DNA of 64,000 bases from Ectopseudomonas toyotomiensis. Its GTDB lineage: Bacteria > Pseudomonadota > Gammaproteobacteria > Pseudomonadales > Pseudomonadaceae. Every line of letters starts with the position of its first letter. Positions within the stretch are counted from its first letter, which is position 1. Shown in pieces: positions 36,421 to 44,924 of this stretch. The stretch covers positions 357,899 to 421,898 of the forward strand of contig NZ_FOXK01000006.1 in assembly GCF_900115695.1 (NCBI RefSeq), given 5' to 3'. The notes beneath the pieces were generated by a model. It did not search any database. It saw only the letters and a list, made by a program, of their open reading frames with translations, and was not told the origin of the DNA. Position numbers and translations under genes: made by a program.

Positions 36421-37346
36421 GCGCTATCAATGGCGGCCTGCGCGTATTGCGCAGCAGCCCGTTCATTCAACTGCAGGATGCTGGCCGTTTCGGCGTACGC
36501 CACCTTGGCGTGACCCAGTGCGGCGCCCTGGACTGGATCGCCCATCGCTGGGCCAACTGGCTGCTGGGTAACCCGCTGACTGCCGCTGTGGTGGAGATCA
36601 CCCTGGGCAACGCCGAGTTCGAATGCAGCCGTGACGCCACACTGGCGCTGACCGGTGCCGATCTCGGCGCGCGTCTGGACGAGCAGCCGCTGGCGCCGTG
36701 GCGTAGCTTCGCGGTGCGTCAGGGCCAGCGTCTGAGCTTCGCCCAGCCGCGTCAGGGCGCCCGCGCCTATCTCGCAGCGCCAGGTGGATTCCAGGCTCCG
36801 CTGGTGCTGGGCAGTTGCGCCAGCATGCTCCGTGAGGGCCTTGGTGGCCTGCAGGGCGATGGCCGCGCCATCGCTGTCGGCGATGCTCTGGGCTGGAGCG
36901 GCAACGCCAATGAAACGCGGCAGATGCCCAGCGAGTTCATTCCCGAGTATCAGGATGCGCCGCGCCTGCAGTTGGTGTTGGGTGCGCAGATCGGTGACTT
37001 CCGCGGCCAGAGCCTGTTCGACGCCTTCAACAGCCAATGGCTGATCGATCAGCGCGCCGACCGCATGGGCATTCGTCTCAACGGCCCGCAGCTGCAATGC
37101 CAACGCAGTTCGATGATCTCCGAAGGCATCCCGCTGGGCGCCGTGCAGGTGCCGCCGGATGGCCAACCGATCATCCTGCTCAACGACCGCCAAACCATCG
37201 GTGGCTACCCGCGCCTCGGCGCGCTGACGCCACAGGCCGTGGCTCGGCTGGCGCAATGCCTGCCGGGGCAGACCATACAGCTTGCTCCCACCACGCAGGA
37301 CAGCGCCCTGCTCACCCAGCGCCGGCTCCTGGCGCAGTGGCAATAG
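36417..37346 (+). CDS. pxpC: 5-oxoprolinase subunit C
   Basis: This 309-residue protein of the allophanate-hydrolase subunit 2 family (KipA/PxpC) contains the signatures IQLQDAGRFGVRHLGVTQCGALDW, LALTGADLGARL and VPPDGQPIILLNDRQTIGGYPRLG. It completes the ATP-dependent 5-oxoprolinase. ATGA overlap with pxpB shows translational coupling. A strong terminator 16 bases after the stop closes the operon. Confidence 0.93.
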   Translation: MSAINGGLRVLRSSPFIQLQDAGRFGVRHLGVTQCGALDWIAHRWANWLLGNPLTAAVVEITLGNAEFECSRDATLALTGADLGARLDEQPLAPWRSFAVRQGQRLSFAQPRQGARAYLAAPGGFQAPLVLGSCASMLREGLGGLQGDGRAIAVGDALGWSGNANETRQMPSEFIPEYQDAPRLQLVLGAQIGDFRGQSLFDAFNSQWLIDQRADRMGIRLNGPQLQCQRSSMISEGIPLGAVQVPPDGQPIILLNDRQTIGGYPRLGALTPQAVARLAQCLPGQTIQLAPTTQDSALLTQRRLLAQWQ

Positions 37347-37362
37347 CGTCGCACCTGGCTAC

Positions 37363-37392
37363 ATGACCCGCCCTCGTCGACGGCGGGTCATT
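37363..37392 (+). terminator. Terminator of pxpABC
   Basis: ATGACCCGCC-CTCGTCGAC-GGCGGGTCAT followed by TTC. The stem is a perfect 10 bp; the T-tract is short. Confidence 0.75.
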
Positions 37393-37539
37393 TCAGCGCT
37401 GGCGACATCCTCGCATTTCTGTTGCCAGACTGTTCATGACCCGCGCCGCACATAGCGGCCGAAGCCGCAAATGCATTAAAGTCGGCGGTCTGCACGCGCG
37501 GCAGTAAAAGCCCCGCCCATCCGCCAGAAGAGCCCTACG

Positions 37540-38499
<960 letters not shown>

Positions 38500-38520
38500 T
38501 GCAGCGCAATAGGCTTGTCT

Positions 38521-38610
38521 CCCCTCTCCCGCTTGCGGGAGAGGGGTCGGGGGAGAGGGCAGCGAAACGCCCCACCCTCTCCCCAGCCCTCTCCCATAAA
38601 TGGGCGAGGG
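38521..38610. repeat. Nested palindromic repeat inside the Bat operon
   Basis: CCCCTCTCCCGC-TT-GCGGGAGAGGGG (38521-38546) is a perfect 12-bp-arm hairpin. CCCTCTCCCA-TAAA-TGGGCGAGGG (38587-38610) is a second one with one mismatch. A GGGGGAGAGGG/CACCCTCTCCCC pair spans the middle. It resembles mobile extragenic palindromes and leaves only 27 bases to the next start codon. Confidence 0.7.
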
Positions 38611-38637
38611 AGCACGGCAAGATGGCGTGAGACCAAT

Positions 38638-39585
38638 ATGTCCAGCCCAGCCCCGACACCCGGCATCCATATCGCCCTCGGCGAGCTGATCGACATGCGC
38701 CATAAAGTGCATGAGGTGCCATTGTTCTCAACCCCGGCGCGACGCAGCCCGCTGATCGGCCTGCATCACTCCAAGCTGCGCGGCCGTGGCGTGGACTTCG
38801 ACCAGGTGCGCGTCTATCAGCCGGGCGACGACGTGCGCACCATCGACTGGCGCGTCACCGCACGTACCCAGGAGCCGCATACCAAGCTGTTCCATGAGGA
38901 GCGCGAGCGCCCCATCTTCATCATCGCCGAACAGAGCCAGCGCCTGTTCTTCGGCTCAGGCCAGTGCTTCAAGTCGGTGCTGGCCGCGCGTGCTGCAGCG
39001 CTGATCGGCTGGGCTGCGCTGGGGCATAACGACCGCATCGGCGGCCTGGTGTTCGCCGATAACGAACATCACGAAGTCAAACCACGGCGCAGCAAGCAGA
39101 GCCTGCTGCAACTGCTCAACCTGCTGGCCCGTGCCAACCAGGCACTCGGCCCGGAGAGCCAGGCCAACACCGGCCGCGACAACTTCGGCCTGGCCCTGCG
39201 TCGCGCTCGCGAAGTACTGCGCCCAGGCAGCCTGGTGATCGTACTGTGCGATGAGCGCGCCCTCAGCGATAACGCCGAGCAGCAGTTGACCCTGCTCGCG
39301 CGCCATACCGATCTGTTGCTGCTGCCGCTGTCCGATCCGCTCGACCACGCCCTGCCGGCCGCCGGCCTGCTGCGCTTTACCCAGCACGGCGCTCAGCTGG
39401 AGCTCGACAGCCATAACGGTGATCTGCGCCAGGCCTATCGCGCCCAGGCTCAGGCCCGTGAGGCACGCTGGCAGCGTCTGGCGCAGAAGCTCGGCGTGCC
39501 GCTACTGCCGCTGAGCACCCAGTTCGAACTGGTCGAGCAATTGCAGGAGCAACTCAGCGCCCTGCATTCGAGAAAGTCGCTATGA
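38638..39585 (+). CDS. DUF58 protein of the Bat operon
   Basis: This 315-residue cytoplasmic protein has the DUF58 core LRGRGVDFDQVRVYQPGDDVRTIDWRVTARTQEPHTKLFHEERERPIFIIAEQS, which contains the family signature YQPGDDVRxIDW. It continues as a degenerate VWA-like fold. Members accompany MoxR ATPases, with suggested roles in envelope or enzyme-complex assembly; no biochemical function is settled. The ATG at 38638 follows the repeat, and the longer frame to 38515 reads through the repeat and is rejected. It overlaps the next gene by ATGA. Confidence 0.88.
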   Translation: MSSPAPTPGIHIALGELIDMRHKVHEVPLFSTPARRSPLIGLHHSKLRGRGVDFDQVRVYQPGDDVRTIDWRVTARTQEPHTKLFHEERERPIFIIAEQSQRLFFGSGQCFKSVLAARAAALIGWAALGHNDRIGGLVFADNEHHEVKPRRSKQSLLQLLNLLARANQALGPESQANTGRDNFGLALRRAREVLRPGSLVIVLCDERALSDNAEQQLTLLARHTDLLLLPLSDPLDHALPAAGLLRFTQHGAQLELDSHNGDLRQAYRAQAQAREARWQRLAQKLGVPLLPLSTQFELVEQLQEQLSALHSRKSL

Positions 39586-40076
39586 ACCCCATCGACCAGT
39601 TGCAGCCACTGATCGACCCGCCCCCTGTTCTCTGGTGGCCGCCGGCTCCAGGTTGGTGGGTGCTGGCCGTACTGCTGCCATTGCTCGGCTGGGGACTGTG
39701 GCGTTTGCTACGCAACTGGCGCCGACGTGCGCCCAAGGTGGCGGCTGAGCAAACACTCGATCCACTGCGTCAGGCCGCGCTCGATGAGCTGGCACGCTTG
39801 AGCAAACCCTATGACGGTGCTCCGGCTGGCCCCTGGCTGCAGCAGCTCAACGCCCTGCTCAAGCGCCTGTGCCGCGAGCGCTATCCAGAGAGCGCCAGCC
39901 ATACCCTGAGCAGCCGCGCCTGGCTGGCGTTTCTCGACAACCGCTGCCCGGCAGCCGGCCTGACCCGCTGGATGATCCTGGTCGACGGCAGCTACAGGCC
40001 GCAATGCACCCTGAGCGACAAGGCCATCGTGGAGCTCGATCAGGCCATCGCCATCTGGATTCGCAAGCATGTTTGA
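39582..40076 (+). CDS. DUF4381 membrane protein of the Bat operon
   Basis: This 164-residue protein has a Pro/Trp-rich N-terminus (PPPVLWWPPAPGWW), one membrane helix (about 25-45, WVLAVLLPLLGWGLWRLL) and a soluble helical C-terminal domain. These are features of DUF4381. It lies between the DUF58 and VWA genes and overlaps both (4 and 8 bases), so it is almost certainly part of the same complex in the inner membrane. No activity is known. Confidence 0.85.
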   Translation: MNPIDQLQPLIDPPPVLWWPPAPGWWVLAVLLPLLGWGLWRLLRNWRRRAPKVAAEQTLDPLRQAALDELARLSKPYDGAPAGPWLQQLNALLKRLCRERYPESASHTLSSRAWLAFLDNRCPAAGLTRWMILVDGSYRPQCTLSDKAIVELDQAIAIWIRKHV

Positions 40077-41073
40077 GTTCGCCTGGGCCTGGGTCTTTCT
40101 GCTCGCGCCGCTGCCCTGGCTGCTACGCCTGCTGCTGCCGCCCGCCGATAGCGGCGATGCGGCGCTGCGCGTCGGTTTTCTCGACGAGCTGCAGGCCCTG
40201 AGCGGGCGCCGCGCCCGCGCCGCCCTGCCCAGCTGGCGCCAACAAGCACCGCTGGTGCTGCTCTGGTTTCTGCTGCTGTGCGCCGCCGCACGCCCGCAGT
40301 GGGTCGGCGAACCGTTGCCGCTGCCGGCCAGCGGCCGCGACCTGCTGCTGGCGGTGGATGTCTCCGGCTCCATGGATTACGCCGACATGCAGTGGGACGA
40401 CGAGCCAATCAGCCGTCTGGAACTGGTCAAACGCCTGCTCGGCGATTTCATCGAAGGTCGCCGTGGCGATCGGGTGGGCCTGATCCTGTTCGGCAGCCAG
40501 GCCTATCTGCAGGCACCGCTGACCTTCGACCGTCACACGGTGCGCACCTGGCTCGACGAAGCCGTGATCGGCATCGCCGGCAAGAACACCGCCATCGGCG
40601 ATGCCATCGGCCTGGCGGTCAAGCGCCTGCGCCAGCGCCCAGCGCAGAGCCGTGTGCTGGTGCTGATCACCGACGGCGCCAACAACGGCGGCGAGATCGA
40701 CCCCATGGTCGCCGCGCAACTGGCCGCCGATGAAGGCGTACGCATCTATGCCATCGGCATCGGCGCCGATCCGCAGCAAAGCGGTGCATTCGGCAGCTTC
40801 GGCTTCAGCGCCCTGGATCTGGACGAAACCAGCCTGCGCGCGATCACCGACGTGACTGGCGGTGAGTATTTCCGTGCACGCAATCAGGCCGAGCTGGAAC
40901 AGATCGAACTGACCCTGGACCGCCTCGAGCCGGTCGCCCAGCAACCTACCCTCGCCCGCCCGGCCCTGGCCCTCTATGCCTGGCCGCTGGCGCTGGCGCT
41001 ACTGGGCTCGCTGCTGCTGGTCGGTCAGGTACTCTGGCCCGACCTGCTGCAGCGGCTGCGGAGGCGTACATGA
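40069..41073 (+). CDS. VWA-domain membrane protein (BatA-like)
   Basis: This 334-residue protein has membrane helices near 5-24 and 62-75, a VWA domain, and a closing helix near 308-326. The metal-ion-dependent adhesion site is complete: DVSGSMD (97-103), Thr in GKNTAIGDAIG and Asp in LITDGANNGGE. BatA-type proteins are thought to work with MoxR; Bat means Bacteroides aerotolerance, from the first description. The gene overlaps the next by 4 bases. Confidence 0.9.
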   Translation: MFEFAWAWVFLLAPLPWLLRLLLPPADSGDAALRVGFLDELQALSGRRARAALPSWRQQAPLVLLWFLLLCAAARPQWVGEPLPLPASGRDLLLAVDVSGSMDYADMQWDDEPISRLELVKRLLGDFIEGRRGDRVGLILFGSQAYLQAPLTFDRHTVRTWLDEAVIGIAGKNTAIGDAIGLAVKRLRQRPAQSRVLVLITDGANNGGEIDPMVAAQLAADEGVRIYAIGIGADPQQSGAFGSFGFSALDLDETSLRAITDVTGGEYFRARNQAELEQIELTLDRLEPVAQQPTLARPALALYAWPLALALLGSLLLVGQVLWPDLLQRLRRRT

Positions 41074-42827
41074 GCCTGCTCTGGCCGGAATGGCTGCGCC
41101 CACTGTGGCTGCTGGCAGTGCCTGTGTTGGCCTGGCTGCTCTGGCGCCTGTGGCATCGCGAGCGCCAGAGCGGGCGCTGGCAACTCCTGTTGCCGGCGGC
41201 CTTCCATCAGGCGCTGCTCAAGGGTGGCAGCGGCCGCTCCAGCAAGCTGCCCTGGCTGGCACTCGGCCTGGCCTGGCTGCTGGCCGTACTGGCGCTGCTC
41301 GGCCCCAGCTGGCAGCGCGTCGAACAGAGCAACCAGAAGCCTGCCGATCCGTTGGTGGTTCTGCTCGAACTGACGCCGCAGATGCTTGCCACCGACGGCC
41401 GCCCCAACCGCCTGGAACAGACTCGACGCAAGCTACTCGATCTGCTCGAAGCGCGGCGCGATGCGCAGACGGCGATCATCGTCTATGCCGGTAGCGCACA
41501 CAGCCTGGTGCCGCTGTCCGATGACCTGGCCACCAGCCGCAACCTGCTCGAAGCGCTGAAACCCTCGCTGATGCCGGAGCCGGGGCGTCGCGCCGATCTG
41601 GCCGTGGCCCGTGCACTGCAGCTGCTCGACCAGGCGCAACTGGGCCAGGGTCGCCTGTTGCTGATCACCAGCGCCCTCGATGAAGCGGAACGCAGCGGCA
41701 TCCAGCAAGCGCTGCAAAAGCGCTCGGTACCATTGCTGATTCTCGGCGTGGGCAGTCGCGAAGGCGCGCCGGTGGTGCAGGAAGACGGCAGCTTCCTCAA
41801 GGATTCGCGCGGCGCCATCCTGATTCCGCGCCTCGATGCGCGCGGCCTGCGTGAAACCGCTGAAGCCCATGCCGGCCGCTACACAGCGAGCCGCCTGGAC
41901 GACGAAGACCTGCGTCGCCTGGGCCTGCTCGACGGCCCGCAGGCCATGCGCGCAGCGGGTGAGCCGACACAGCTCGACAGCCATATCGACCAGGGCTACT
42001 GGCTACTGCTACCGCTGCTGTTGCTCGCCGCCTGCGCCGGTCGTCGCGGCTGGCTGTTCTGCCTGCCACTGCTGCTGATGCTGCCGCCACAGAGCAGTCA
42101 TGCCTTCGAACTCGACGACCTCTGGCTGCGCCCCGATCAGCAGGGCCAGCGCCTGCTGCAGGCGCAACGCCCGGCCGAGGCCGCGCAACGCTTCGTCGAT
42201 CCGCAGTGGCAAGGCAAGGCACTCTACGAGGCCGAGGATTATGCCGCCGCCGCAGAACGTTTCGCCAAGGGCGACAGCGCCATCGATCATTACAATCGCG
42301 GTAATGCCCTGGCCAAGGCCGGCGAACTGGAGGCAGCGCTGGATGCCTATGAGCAGGCCCTGGAGCGCCAGCCGGAGCTGGCCGCGGCCCAGCACAACAA
42401 AGCGTTGGTGGAACAAGCACTGCGTCAGCGCGAAAATCAGCAGCAATCCGGCGAGAGTGATTCGGCCGAGCAGCAGGAACAGGCCAACGAGCAGTCACAG
42501 CCGAATGAATCGCCGGCCGGCCAGCCCGCCGAGAGTACTGCCGCACAGCCTACCCAGCCGGGTAGTAGCGGTGAGAACAGTGAAAGCAGCGAGGTACAGG
42601 GCAGCGCCAATGGCGCCGGGGAAGACCCCCAGCCCAGCACCAGCAGTGAATCCCCGAGCGACGCCGAGCCGGTTGTGCCACCCCGTACGGAAGCCGATCT
42701 GGGTACGGCGGCGGAACGCCGACAAGCGCTGGAACAATGGCTGCGGCAGATCCCGGATGACCCGGCCGAACTGCTGCGGCGCAAATTCTGGTATGAACAG
42801 CAACAGCGTCAGGACTCGAATCAATGA
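41070..42827 (+). CDS. VWA-TPR protein (BatB/BatC fusion-like) with degenerate metal site
   Basis: This 585-residue protein has membrane helices near 10-27 and 62-80, a VWA domain, a helix around 310-335, then TPR repeats (AAAERFAKGDSAIDHYNRGNALAKAGELEAALDAYEQALER, about 395-440). A long Ser/Glu/Gln-rich disordered segment follows (about 455-540), and then a short basic tail. The VWA site reads LLELTPQM instead of DxSxS, so metal binding is probably lost, unlike in the preceding gene. It combines the parts of BatB and BatC. It overlaps both neighbours by 4 bases. Confidence 0.88.
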   Translation: MSLLWPEWLRPLWLLAVPVLAWLLWRLWHRERQSGRWQLLLPAAFHQALLKGGSGRSSKLPWLALGLAWLLAVLALLGPSWQRVEQSNQKPADPLVVLLELTPQMLATDGRPNRLEQTRRKLLDLLEARRDAQTAIIVYAGSAHSLVPLSDDLATSRNLLEALKPSLMPEPGRRADLAVARALQLLDQAQLGQGRLLLITSALDEAERSGIQQALQKRSVPLLILGVGSREGAPVVQEDGSFLKDSRGAILIPRLDARGLRETAEAHAGRYTASRLDDEDLRRLGLLDGPQAMRAAGEPTQLDSHIDQGYWLLLPLLLLAACAGRRGWLFCLPLLLMLPPQSSHAFELDDLWLRPDQQGQRLLQAQRPAEAAQRFVDPQWQGKALYEAEDYAAAAERFAKGDSAIDHYNRGNALAKAGELEAALDAYEQALERQPELAAAQHNKALVEQALRQRENQQQSGESDSAEQQEQANEQSQPNESPAGQPAESTAAQPTQPGSSGENSESSEVQGSANGAGEDPQPSTSSESPSDAEPVVPPRTEADLGTAAERRQALEQWLRQIPDDPAELLRRKFWYEQQQRQDSNQ

Positions 42828-44464
42828 AGCGTCTGGTCTTCCTGCTTCTTCTACTGCTCGCGGGGCAGGCCCATGCCGAAGGCTTTTTCGCCAGCGTCGA
42901 CCGCACTCGCCTGAGCGAGGGCGAAACCGTGGTGCTGACGCTGGAGTCGACCGACCCGACCCGCTTCGGCCGACCCGACCTGAGCCTACTGGATAAAGAC
43001 TTCGAGGTGCTTGGCAGCCGCCAGGTCAATCGCCTGAGCAGCATCGGCGATACACCACGCGCCAGCACTCGCTGGATCCTGACCCTGCAGCCACGCCGCA
43101 ACGGCGAGGTGACGATCCCGGCGATCCGCCTGGAAGACGCCGAAACCCTGCCGATCACGCTGAACGTCGAGGCAGCCGTCAGCGCCGGCAACGGCGAACA
43201 GCTGGCACCAGTATTCATCGATGCCAGCCTCGATCAGGAGAACGTCTACGTTCAGGCCCAGGCCGTGCTGACCCTGCGCATCTACCACTCGGTGTCCATG
43301 TACGACGACAGCAGCCTGACGCCCCTGCGCATCGCGGATGCGCGTGTCGAGCAACTGGGCGAACCACGCACCTACGAGAAGAGCATCGGCGGCGTGCTAC
43401 ACGGCGTGATCGAGCTGCAATACGCCATCTACCCGCAGCGCAGCGGACAACTGGTGATCCCGGGCCAGACCTTCAGCGCCACCCTGGTCGACCGCTCGCG
43501 CAACAATGATTTCCTGCCCTTTGGACCCCGCACCGGCAAGGTCTCGCGGGTCAAATCACCGGACATTCCGCTGCAGGTCAAACCCAAGCCGGCCGACTAC
43601 CCGGCTGACGTGCCCTGGCTACCGGCGCGCGCCCTGGGCCTGGCGGAAACCTGGAACCCACAACCGGAGCAGAGCCAGGTTGGCGATTCCCTGACCCGCC
43701 GCCTGATTCTCAAGGTCGACGGCCTTTCCAGCGCCCAGCTGCCACCATTGCCGGCAACCCAGGTCGACGGCCTGCGTCGCTACCCGGATCAGCCGCAGAT
43801 GAGCGACCAGAAGAGCGAAACGGGCATCATCGGCACCCGCGAAGAACGCGAGGCGCTGGTACCCAATCGCAGCGGCAGTTTCGATCTGCCGCCCCTGGAA
43901 GTGTTGTGGTGGAACACCCAGACCGACACGCTGGAACGCACCACCCTCTCCGCCCGTACGCTGCAGGTCGCGGAAAACCCGCAACTGCAGAACGATGAAC
44001 AACCCAATACGCCGATGGTGACGACCCAGGTGATCGAGGGGCCGGAACTGTGGCCCTGGCAGTTGGCCTGCGCAGTGCTGAGCCTGACCACGCTGCTCGG
44101 CTTCGGCTTGTGGTGGCATGCCCGCCGGCAGCCGGCGATCCAGCGCGCGGCGCAGAGTGGCCCGAGCCCGCGCACGCTGCTCGACGACATCAAGCGTGCC
44201 TGCCAGGCCGGCGATGCCCAGGCCACTCGTCATGCCCTCGACGCCTGGGCTCGCCAACAACCGGAAACCCTCGCCGATATGGCCGCACGCTACGTGCCGC
44301 TGTCGGACGCCCTGGACGGTCTCAACGGCGCGCTGTACAGCGAAGTTGGCCAGCAATGGCAAGGCGAGGAGCTGTGGAAGGCGATTCGCAACCTGCCCGA
44401 TGTGCAGGAACCGACTGCTACGCCGCAAGACAGCAGCGCGCTCCCCCCCCTGTATCCGCGCTAA
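42824..44464 (+). CDS. BatD-like membrane-anchored periplasmic protein
   Basis: This 546-residue protein has a signal peptide (about 1-19, LVFLLLLLLAGQAHA) and a large beta-rich periplasmic region beginning FFASVDRTRLSEGETVVLTLE, the BatD opening. One C-terminal membrane helix lies near 410-428, followed by a short cytoplasmic helical tail. It is the last gene of the operon; a repeat-rich gap follows. Its presumed place is in the inner membrane, facing the periplasm, together with the VWA proteins. Confidence 0.87.
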   Translation: MKRLVFLLLLLLAGQAHAEGFFASVDRTRLSEGETVVLTLESTDPTRFGRPDLSLLDKDFEVLGSRQVNRLSSIGDTPRASTRWILTLQPRRNGEVTIPAIRLEDAETLPITLNVEAAVSAGNGEQLAPVFIDASLDQENVYVQAQAVLTLRIYHSVSMYDDSSLTPLRIADARVEQLGEPRTYEKSIGGVLHGVIELQYAIYPQRSGQLVIPGQTFSATLVDRSRNNDFLPFGPRTGKVSRVKSPDIPLQVKPKPADYPADVPWLPARALGLAETWNPQPEQSQVGDSLTRRLILKVDGLSSAQLPPLPATQVDGLRRYPDQPQMSDQKSETGIIGTREEREALVPNRSGSFDLPPLEVLWWNTQTDTLERTTLSARTLQVAENPQLQNDEQPNTPMVTTQVIEGPELWPWQLACAVLSLTTLLGFGLWWHARRQPAIQRAAQSGPSPRTLLDDIKRACQAGDAQATRHALDAWARQQPETLADMAARYVPLSDALDGLNGALYSEVGQQWQGEELWKAIRNLPDVQEPTATPQDSSALPPLYPR

Positions 44465-44699
44465 TCCCGGGATACGCCGCGCACCGCCCAATCGATCATG
44501 GCACTGTCCCCGCCAGAGGGGTCGCTCTGCTGTGGCCAGTAGCCGGGCATTCTCGGTGCTTGGTAGTCGCGAATGCGCTCGCGAAGCCTGGACCAGGCAT
44601 CGTGGATATGCTTGTCGAGCAAGCCCCAGATTTCATCCGGGCTACATAAGGCAGAACATTGGCGGACGGGGCAAACGCCATGAACCAGACGCGTCCCTT

Positions 44700-44820
44700 G
44701 TAGGAGCGGCGCCCCGCCGCGAATCTGCACACCCATAGCAGCTTGCCTGACCTCAGCTGCAACGGTCGGGGGCCATACACGCCGGCAACAAAAGCATTCG
44801 CCCCGAGGCGGTGCTCCTAC
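44700..44820. repeat. REP-like element (copy 3, with enlarged centre)
   Basis: The ends GTAGGAGCGGCGCCCCGCCGCG and CGCCCCGAGGCGGTGCTCCTAC match copies 2 and 4, but the central part is about 75 bases instead of 20. Confidence 0.7.
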
Positions 44821-44876
44821 CCCAGGCAGCCATCCAGCAGTCGGCTTGCCATCTCGTATACCGGCGCTACGCACAT

Positions 44877-44906
44877 AAAAAACCGCGACCCAAGGGCCGC
44901 AGTTTT
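44877..44906 (-). terminator. Terminator of the MMPL/RND gene
   Basis: On the minus strand AAAACTGCGGCCC-TT-GGGTCGCGGTTTT pairs over 13 positions with two G-T wobbles and runs into TTTTTT. Confidence 0.8.
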
Positions 44907-44924
44907 CGTTCTACGTGATAGGCA

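Larger units (their letters stand above)
44465..44924. other. Non-coding gap between two converging operons
   Basis: These 460 bases hold a REP-like element (44700-44820) and the terminator of the leftward MMPL gene. An open frame on the minus strand (44461-44874) runs through the repeat and has no start signal or recognisable domain, so no gene is called. Confidence 0.6.

Noticed and set aside
44461..44874. Open frame on the minus strand after the Bat operon
   Set aside because: It passes through a REP-like repeat, has no ribosome binding site and no recognisable domain.
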